A DNA stretch of 61,444 nt, taken from Bacillota bacterium. Its GTDB lineage: Bacteria > Bacillota_A > Clostridia > Lachnospirales > Bianqueaceae. Below the pieces are notes generated by a model. It did no database searches, had not been told where the DNA came from, and was given only the letters and a program-made list of their open reading frames with translations. The stretch spans positions 1 to 61,444 of the forward strand of contig JAFOIR010000225.1 of assembly GCA_017420625.1 (NCBI GenBank), read 5' to 3'. The position numbers were made by a program, and so were the translations under genes. Positions 56,348-61,444 of the stretch are shown piece after piece. Position 1 is the stretch's first letter. The number at the start of each line of letters is the position of its first letter.

Positions 56348-58570
56348 ATGGATCCGTTATACACTCAATTGGTCGAGACGATACAGAAATATCATCCCGC
56401 GACCGATCTTAGTAAAGTACAGAAGGCTTATGAGCTTGCGGCCAAGGCTCACGAGGGACAGATGCGCCAATCCGGCGAACCCTATATCATCCATCCCTTA
56501 AACGTGGCTATTATTTTAGCGCAGCTTGAACTGGATCTGGAAACGATCGAAGCAGGACTTCTGCATGATGTTGTCGAGGATACTAATGTTACCATTGAGG
56601 AAATCCGGGACCAGTTCGGCAATGAAGTCGCCGAGCTCGTCGACGGGGTTACCGTGCTGAAGCAACTCAAATATCGTACAACGGACAAACAGGAGATTCA
56701 GGCAGAAAACTACCGCAAGATGTTTCTCGCTATGGCGAAGGACATCCGTGTCATCCTGATCAAATTGGCAGACCGTCTCCACAACATGCGGACCCTTGAG
56801 TATAAAGAACCTTCCAAACAGAAAGCAAAAGCACGCGAAACGATCGATATCTATGCACCAATCGCTGAGCGGCTCGGTATCAGCAAGATCAAGGTTGAAC
56901 TGGATGATCTGTGTCTGAAATATCTGGAACCGGAGCAGTATCAGGAACTCACCAAACTGATCCATGAAAAACTATCGACCCGTGAAAAGTACATAGAAGA
57001 TATCGTTACTGCTATTAAATCCAAACTGGATGAGATGGATATCAAGGCGACCGTTTACGGAAGACCCAAGCATTTCTTCAGCATTTACAAGAAGATGATC
57101 ACCAAGACAAAATCCATCGATCAGATCTATGATCTGCTGTCTGTCCGCGTGATCGTAGATACGGTGAAAGACTGCTATGGCTCTCTCGGTGTGATCCATG
57201 ACATGTATACACCGATGCCCGGACGATTCAAAGATTATATCGCCATGCCTAAATCCAATATGTATCAGTCGCTGCATACGACCCTGATGGGACCGGGAGG
57301 CAGTCCTTTTGAAGTACAGATTCGTACGTGGGAGATGCACAGGACAGCGGAATACGGTATTGCCGCGCACTGGAAATACAAAGAGGGCAAGACAGGTGCG
57401 GCTGATACGTCCGAACTTGAGAAAATGAAGTGGCTGCAGAAGATTCTTGAATGGCAGCAGGATCTTTCGGACAATCATGAATTCGTCGATACCCTGAAGG
57501 ATGATCTGAATCTTTTCAAGGAAAACGTTTACTGTTTTACACCGGGCGGAGAAGTCATCACCATGCCTTATGGCGCAACCGTAGTGGACTTTGCCTATCA
57601 GATCCACAGTGCGGTGGGCAACAAGATGGTTGGCGCCAGAGTCAACGGACGGATCGTGCCGCTCGATACGGTGCTTGAAAATGCGGATCAGGTCGAGATC
57701 ATGACCTCCCAGAATTCACGCGGACCCAGTGCGGACTGGCTTTCCATAGCAAAGACCTCGCAGGCAAGAAACAAGATCAACCAGTGGTTCCGTAAAGAAC
57801 AGAAACAGGAGAACGTCACCAAGGGCAAAGATCTGATCGAGCGTTACATCCGGATGAAGCAGCTGCCGGATGCTCATGAACTGCTGGTACCGGAATGGAT
57901 GGAGATCGTCCAGAGAAAATATGGGTTCAAGGATTGGAACTCAGTACTCGCAGCGATAGGATTCGGAGGTCTCAAAGAAGGCCAGGTCGTCAACCGCCTG
58001 TATGAAGAATACAAAAAGAAACAGGCCAGAGAGATCAGCAACGAGGATCTCGCTCAACAGATCAGTGAGCAGGCTTCAGCTTCCAAGGAAAGCAAGGAAG
58101 CCCGTGTACATAAGGGCAAATCAGCGATCATCGTCAAAGGACTTCAGGATGTGGCAGTCCGGTTCTCCCGCTGCTGCAATCCGGTACCCGGAGATGAAAT
58201 CATCGGCTATGTTACCCGTGGCCGCGGTGTTTCGATCCATCGGACAGACTGCCCGAACATCCTGAACATGCCTCAGGATGAAAGAGAAAGGCTGCTGGAG
58301 GCTGAGTGGGCTGATAAGAGCAATGAAGGCGGAACCTTTATCTCCAGTCTGCAGCTGATTACGACCGATAAGAAAGGTCTTCTGATGGAAATCAGCTCCG
58401 TCATCAGTCATCTGGACATCAATATCCACGCGCTGTCCGGTAAACGAACCAAGGACGGCAACGATAATATCTTTATGATCAGCGTGGAGATCTCGGACCG
58501 GTCTCAGCTGGAACAGCTGGTAAACAAGCTTTCCCAGGTATCCGGCGTATATGAGGTCATCCGAACCTAA
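56348..58570 (+). CDS. relA: Bifunctional (p)ppGpp synthetase/hydrolase (RSH)
   Basis: Makes and destroys the stringent alarmone. 740 residues. The HD hydrolase is intact (YIIHPLNVAIILAQLELD, then LLHDVVEDTNV, and KLADRLHNMRTLEY). The synthetase domain is near 200-335 (RPKHFFSIYKKMITK, then MYQSLHTTLMG and FEVQIRTWEMH). A TGS domain is near 385-450, a zinc-finger-like CCNPVPGDEI near 615, and an ACT domain at the end (KKGLLMEISSVISHLDINI). The start has AAAGGAAGGAAGC upstream. It is followed by dtd as in Bacillus. Confidence 0.97.
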   Translation: MDPLYTQLVETIQKYHPATDLSKVQKAYELAAKAHEGQMRQSGEPYIIHPLNVAIILAQLELDLETIEAGLLHDVVEDTNVTIEEIRDQFGNEVAELVDGVTVLKQLKYRTTDKQEIQAENYRKMFLAMAKDIRVILIKLADRLHNMRTLEYKEPSKQKAKARETIDIYAPIAERLGISKIKVELDDLCLKYLEPEQYQELTKLIHEKLSTREKYIEDIVTAIKSKLDEMDIKATVYGRPKHFFSIYKKMITKTKSIDQIYDLLSVRVIVDTVKDCYGSLGVIHDMYTPMPGRFKDYIAMPKSNMYQSLHTTLMGPGGSPFEVQIRTWEMHRTAEYGIAAHWKYKEGKTGAADTSELEKMKWLQKILEWQQDLSDNHEFVDTLKDDLNLFKENVYCFTPGGEVITMPYGATVVDFAYQIHSAVGNKMVGARVNGRIVPLDTVLENADQVEIMTSQNSRGPSADWLSIAKTSQARNKINQWFRKEQKQENVTKGKDLIERYIRMKQLPDAHELLVPEWMEIVQRKYGFKDWNSVLAAIGFGGLKEGQVVNRLYEEYKKKQAREISNEDLAQQISEQASASKESKEARVHKGKSAIIVKGLQDVAVRFSRCCNPVPGDEIIGYVTRGRGVSIHRTDCPNILNMPQDERERLLEAEWADKSNEGGTFISSLQLITTDKKGLLMEISSVISHLDINIHALSGKRTKDGNDNIFMISVEISDRSQLEQLVNKLSQVSGVYEVIRT

Positions 58571-58579
58571 GGAGTTTTT

Positions 58580-59035
58580 ATGCGAATTGTGATACAGCGG
58601 GTCAGCTCCGTTTCACTTACTGCCGATGGAGTACCCTACGATCAGATGGGAGAAGGAATTCTTGCGATGGTCGGGATAGAAAGCGGCGATAACAGTGAAA
58701 AAGTTATGAACTATATGCTGGATAAACTGGTTCATATGCGGATTTTTGAAGATGAAAACGGAAAAATGAATCTTTCCGTCAAGGATCTTGGTCTGGGGCT
58801 GTTCCTGGTTTCAAACTTTACCCTTTACGGTGACTGCCGCCACGGAAGAAGACCCAGTTATTCAAGCGGAGCGGCGGTCGATGAAGCTGCCCGAATTTAC
58901 GATGCTTTTCTGGATTATGCGAAAAAGAATGCCGGTGTTGAGATCCATTCCGGATTGTTCCAGGCGGATATGCAGATCGATGTGCATTTGTCCGGGCCGG
59001 TGACACTGCTGCTGGACAGCGATAAGGTTTTCTGA
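58580..59035 (+). CDS. dtd: D-aminoacyl-tRNA deacylase
   Basis: Removes D-amino acids from tRNA. 151 residues. MRIVIQRVSSVSLTADG, then LVSNFTLYGDCRHGRRPSYS and the Gly-cisPro motif in LSGPVTLLLDS. AAGGAG lies upstream. Its stop codon overlaps the hemZ start (TGATG). Confidence 0.95.
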   Translation: MRIVIQRVSSVSLTADGVPYDQMGEGILAMVGIESGDNSEKVMNYMLDKLVHMRIFEDENGKMNLSVKDLGLGLFLVSNFTLYGDCRHGRRPSYSSGAAVDEAARIYDAFLDYAKKNAGVEIHSGLFQADMQIDVHLSGPVTLLLDSDKVF

Positions 59036-60531
59036 TGAAACAGTTTTCTTTATGTGTGGACGAACGGCATTTCTATGAGCTGTCGACCCTTGTCCGAGAG
59101 TTCTTTCCCCTGTGCACTGTTCTTTCTGAAAAACAGGACGGCTGCCCGGGGATTTCTCTTTCAGGAACAAATCCGGATATCGTGTCGGGACTTCTCTTTG
59201 ATGAGAATGGCCGTAAGATTCTTTCGCTTTCTGTGACAGACCCCTTTGATGATTTTCAGGGAGAACGATGGAAAAATCTGGCAAAGATCTGTATTTTCCG
59301 TCTTCTGACAGAGGCTCAGGCACCGTGGGGCTCGAAAAAGCCGCTTCCCTGGGGCATCCTGACAGGGGTTCGTCCCTCCAAGATCGCCTATGCCTATCTG
59401 GAAGAAGGAAAGCAGCCATATGAAATTGTATCGATCCTTAAGGATCATTATCTGCTTCGGGAGGATAAAGCCGCTCTATCAGCGAAAGTCGCTTTCTCCG
59501 AGCGAAGGCTGATGGCATCTCAGAACGGAAATGATATCAGCATTTATGTGGGCATTCCTTTTTGTCCTACTCGCTGTTCCTATTGCAGTTTCATCAGCTC
59601 AGATGCTCGGTCTTTTCGGAAATATTCTGAAGATTACCTGAAAATGCTGATCCGCGAGATCCGGGCCGGAGGAGAGATGCTCAAAAATCTTCCCGGAGAA
59701 GGAAAGATCCGGTCTCTTTATATGGGAGGAGGTACACCGACTACACTAAGCGAAGAGCAGCTGAGGATCCTCCTGGAAGAATGCGAGAACGCTTTTTATC
59801 TGTCAGATCTTCTGGAGGTGACGGTGGAAGCAGGAAGACCGGACACGATAACCCGTGAAAAACTCATGGCATTGAAAGAAGCCGGGGTAGGAAGGATTTC
59901 CATCAATCCGCAGACGATGGTTCAGGCTACGCTTGATCGGATTGGCCGGCATCATACGACAGAGCAGGTGGAAGAGGCTTTTCATCTAGCCAGGGAAATC
60001 GGCGGGTTTATCATCAACATGGATCTGATTCTGGGACTTCCCGGAGAAGGTTTGGAAGATGTTATTCATACGCTGAATAAGGTGAAGGAATTAAAACCGG
60101 ACAACCTGACCGTCCATACGCTTGCCGTCAAACGATCTTCAAGGATGAACGAAGTGGGGGACGGAGAACGTTTGCTGATGGAAGATCCTGAAAAAATGGC
60201 AGATCAGATCGATGAAATGATCACCCTTTCGGCAAAGACGGCTGCGGAACTTGGTCTGTACCCTTATTATATGTACCGTCAGAAGAATATGGCGGGAAAC
60301 TTTGAAAACGTAGGTTATTCCCTGCCGGGAAAAGAAGGTCTTTACAATATAGAGATCATGGAAGAACGGCAGTCGATCATAGCTTTTGGTGCCGGAGGAG
60401 TCTCCAAAATCTATACGCCGGATATCAACCGGATCGAACGGGTTCCGAATGTAAAAGGCGTGGAAGAATATATTCGCCGGATCGATGAGATGATCCAAAG
60501 GAAAAAGGAAGGATTGAAGACACATGCTTGA
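59035..60531 (+). CDS. hemZ: Oxygen-independent coproporphyrinogen dehydrogenase-like radical SAM protein
   Basis: 498 residues. The radical SAM cluster motif is VGIPFCPTRCSYCSFISSD (CX3CX2C) near 182-190, followed by SLYMGGGTPTTLSEEQL. The N-terminal 150 residues are a separate domain, as in Bacillus HemZ, and include PWGILTGVRPSKIAYAYLEE. Haem synthesis genes are not adjacent, and related proteins are sometimes haem chaperones, so the exact reaction is not proven. It overlaps dtd by one base and the next gene by eight. Confidence 0.9.
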   Translation: MKQFSLCVDERHFYELSTLVREFFPLCTVLSEKQDGCPGISLSGTNPDIVSGLLFDENGRKILSLSVTDPFDDFQGERWKNLAKICIFRLLTEAQAPWGSKKPLPWGILTGVRPSKIAYAYLEEGKQPYEIVSILKDHYLLREDKAALSAKVAFSERRLMASQNGNDISIYVGIPFCPTRCSYCSFISSDARSFRKYSEDYLKMLIREIRAGGEMLKNLPGEGKIRSLYMGGGTPTTLSEEQLRILLEECENAFYLSDLLEVTVEAGRPDTITREKLMALKEAGVGRISINPQTMVQATLDRIGRHHTTEQVEEAFHLAREIGGFIINMDLILGLPGEGLEDVIHTLNKVKELKPDNLTVHTLAVKRSSRMNEVGDGERLLMEDPEKMADQIDEMITLSAKTAAELGLYPYYMYRQKNMAGNFENVGYSLPGKEGLYNIEIMEERQSIIAFGAGGVSKIYTPDINRIERVPNVKGVEEYIRRIDEMIQRKKEGLKTHA

Positions 60532-61345
60532 ACAGATGAGAGAACGATATCTCACCGGAATGGAAGATTTCCGCTATGCGCTGTCGATCGTAAAGGCACG
60601 TCTCGGTGATTATGCTTTGCTGATGCTGCTTGTTTATCTGCCTATTCAGATGGTCCTGCATTATCAGTCTATTCAGCTGGATCTGACGGTGGAATCGCCG
60701 GAACTTCTGATGGCTCAGATCGGCCGATTTGGTGTGGTGGAACTGGTAGTGACTCTTCTGGAAGAAGTGGCGATCCTGGTCGTTGCAGTCATGACCTCGG
60801 TCAGTATTGATCCGAGTCTGATGAAAGACAGGTCTTTCTCGACTGTGTTCTATCACGGGATCCGTATGTGGCCAAGAGCGGTCCTGACGCTGGTCGTCAT
60901 TCTGCTCGGAGTGGCCGCTTCGATCTTTGCGCTTTCGGTCTTTGCCATGATTCCGATCATCGGACTGGTTGTGATCGGTGCAGTCGTTCTGCTCGTCGTA
61001 CTGATCGTACTTCTGCAGAGCTGTACGGCTACCACCGCCGCTCTCCGGGGACGTATGGGATTCGATAATATCCGTTATGTGTTTTTTATCCTTCGGGGAA
61101 GAGAATGGAAAGCCATGGGTACGTTTGCAATCATTTCAGTGCTTTCCATGCTCCTTCAGACGGGTATCAGCACCATCCTGTCACTGGCTTTTTCATGGAT
61201 CCGGCAGGACCTCGTCCAGATGATCGTATCTGTACTGATTGCGACACTTCTTTCGATCATCACACTGTACGGTTATACGGTCGGTGCTGTGCTGTTTATC
61301 GGTGCTGAATACCGTAAAGAGAGACTATTGACACAGAACACATAA
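60524..61345 (+). CDS. Multi-pass membrane protein of unknown function
   Basis: 273 residues with about six hydrophobic segments. The first follows RLGDYALLMLLVYLPIQMV, and two more are prominent: RAVLTLVVILLGVAASIFAL and PIIGLVVIGAVVLLVVLIVLL. No catalytic motif is recognised. The general look, with helices in pairs and short charged loops, resembles glycerophosphoryl-type or YIP-like membrane families, but I would not assign one. It overlaps hemZ by eight bases. A strong promoter for the next gene overlaps its C-terminal codons. Confidence 0.8.
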   Translation: MLEQMRERYLTGMEDFRYALSIVKARLGDYALLMLLVYLPIQMVLHYQSIQLDLTVESPELLMAQIGRFGVVELVVTLLEEVAILVVAVMTSVSIDPSLMKDRSFSTVFYHGIRMWPRAVLTLVVILLGVAASIFALSVFAMIPIIGLVVIGAVVLLVVLIVLLQSCTATTAALRGRMGFDNIRYVFFILRGREWKAMGTFAIISVLSMLLQTGISTILSLAFSWIRQDLVQMIVSVLIATLLSIITLYGYTVGAVLFIGAEYRKERLLTQNT

Positions 61346-61357
61346 ATCGTGTATAAT
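61328..61357 (+). promoter_or_regulatory. Promoter of the probable trigger factor gene
   Basis: A perfect TTGACA (61328-61333), 18 bases, and a perfect TATAAT (61352-61357). The -35 lies inside the end of the upstream coding region. One of the best sigma-A matches in the window. Confidence 0.85.
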
Positions 61358-61399
61358 ATTGATTTAGGTTTGTCTATTAATGCAGGAGGAACATAAACA

Positions 61400-61444
61400 A
61401 TGAGCAAAGTAGAACAACTGGGCGGATCTATGGTAAAGCTGACT
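61400..61444 (+). CDS. tig: Probable trigger factor (N-terminal 15 codons)
   Basis: Only MSKVEQLGGSMVKLT is visible before the window ends. The start follows AGGAGGA eight bases upstream. The pattern M-S-x-V-E-x-L-x-x-x-M-x-K-L-T is the usual beginning of trigger factor in Clostridia (family knowledge). The near-perfect promoter fits a highly expressed chaperone. A short match, so identity is not certain. Confidence 0.6.
   Translation, partial: MSKVEQLGGSMVKLT

Overview
The window reads as chromosome from a Gram-positive, monoderm, anaerobic-type Firmicute, most likely a class Clostridia member and perhaps Lachnospiraceae-like; I do not name a genus. The basis is the gene set and order: tandem-DnaD-domain protein plus DnaI-type loader, pth-mfd-foldase, rimP-nusA-ylxR-ylxQ-infB-rbfA-nrnA-truB-ribF, dgt-dnaG-rpoD-trmK-nif3, AddB, an LtaS-family enzyme, HemZ, and a NusG_II/Gx/ApbE trio. 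Almost everything is core chromosome, densely packed, with many 1-10 base start/stop overlaps. I see no tRNA, rRNA, CRISPR array, phage or insertion sequence.

Layout. Positions 1-4534 are all on the minus strand: a partial membrane-anchored PstS-like protein, dnaI, the DnaD-domain gene and murC. A cluster of DnaA boxes (3009-3160) lies between murC and the DnaD-domain gene. At about 4.55 kb the direction flips through overlapping divergent promoters, and nearly everything from 4646 to 47453 runs on the plus strand: pth-mfd-foldase, gap, ltaS-like, the translation-factor operon (promoter 13340), alaS, bioY, S1, ppk, addB, dgt, dnaG-rpoD-trmK-nif3, a nucleoside-kinase-like gene, and a HelD-type helicase broken by one in-frame stop. 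An ABC efflux locus follows (41832-47453) with two adaptors, an ATPase and a MacB-type permease. The second adaptor carries about 370 extra residues, including 25 DPTT-type tetrapeptide units.

47.5-53.2 kb is the accessory-looking part: a frameshifted InlB-repeat surface protein (minus), a MATE exporter (plus), and a minus-strand NusG_II-Gx-ApbE operon resembling a protein flavinylation module. The promoter regions of the surface gene/MATE exporter and of the ApbE operon share the 10-mer CACAATATAT, once as a perfect 14-base palindrome. From 53.4 kb to the end are cyclophilin, a DEAD-box helicase, an XRE regulator, the (p)ppGpp synthetase/hydrolase, dtd, hemZ, an unknown membrane protein, and the first 15 codons of a probable trigger factor.

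Most worth a second look: the DnaA-box cluster next to a strand switch and replication-loader genes (candidate origin or DnaA regulatory site), the adaptor with the giant low-complexity insert, the nonsense codon at the Walker B glutamate of HelD, and the shared palindromic operator.
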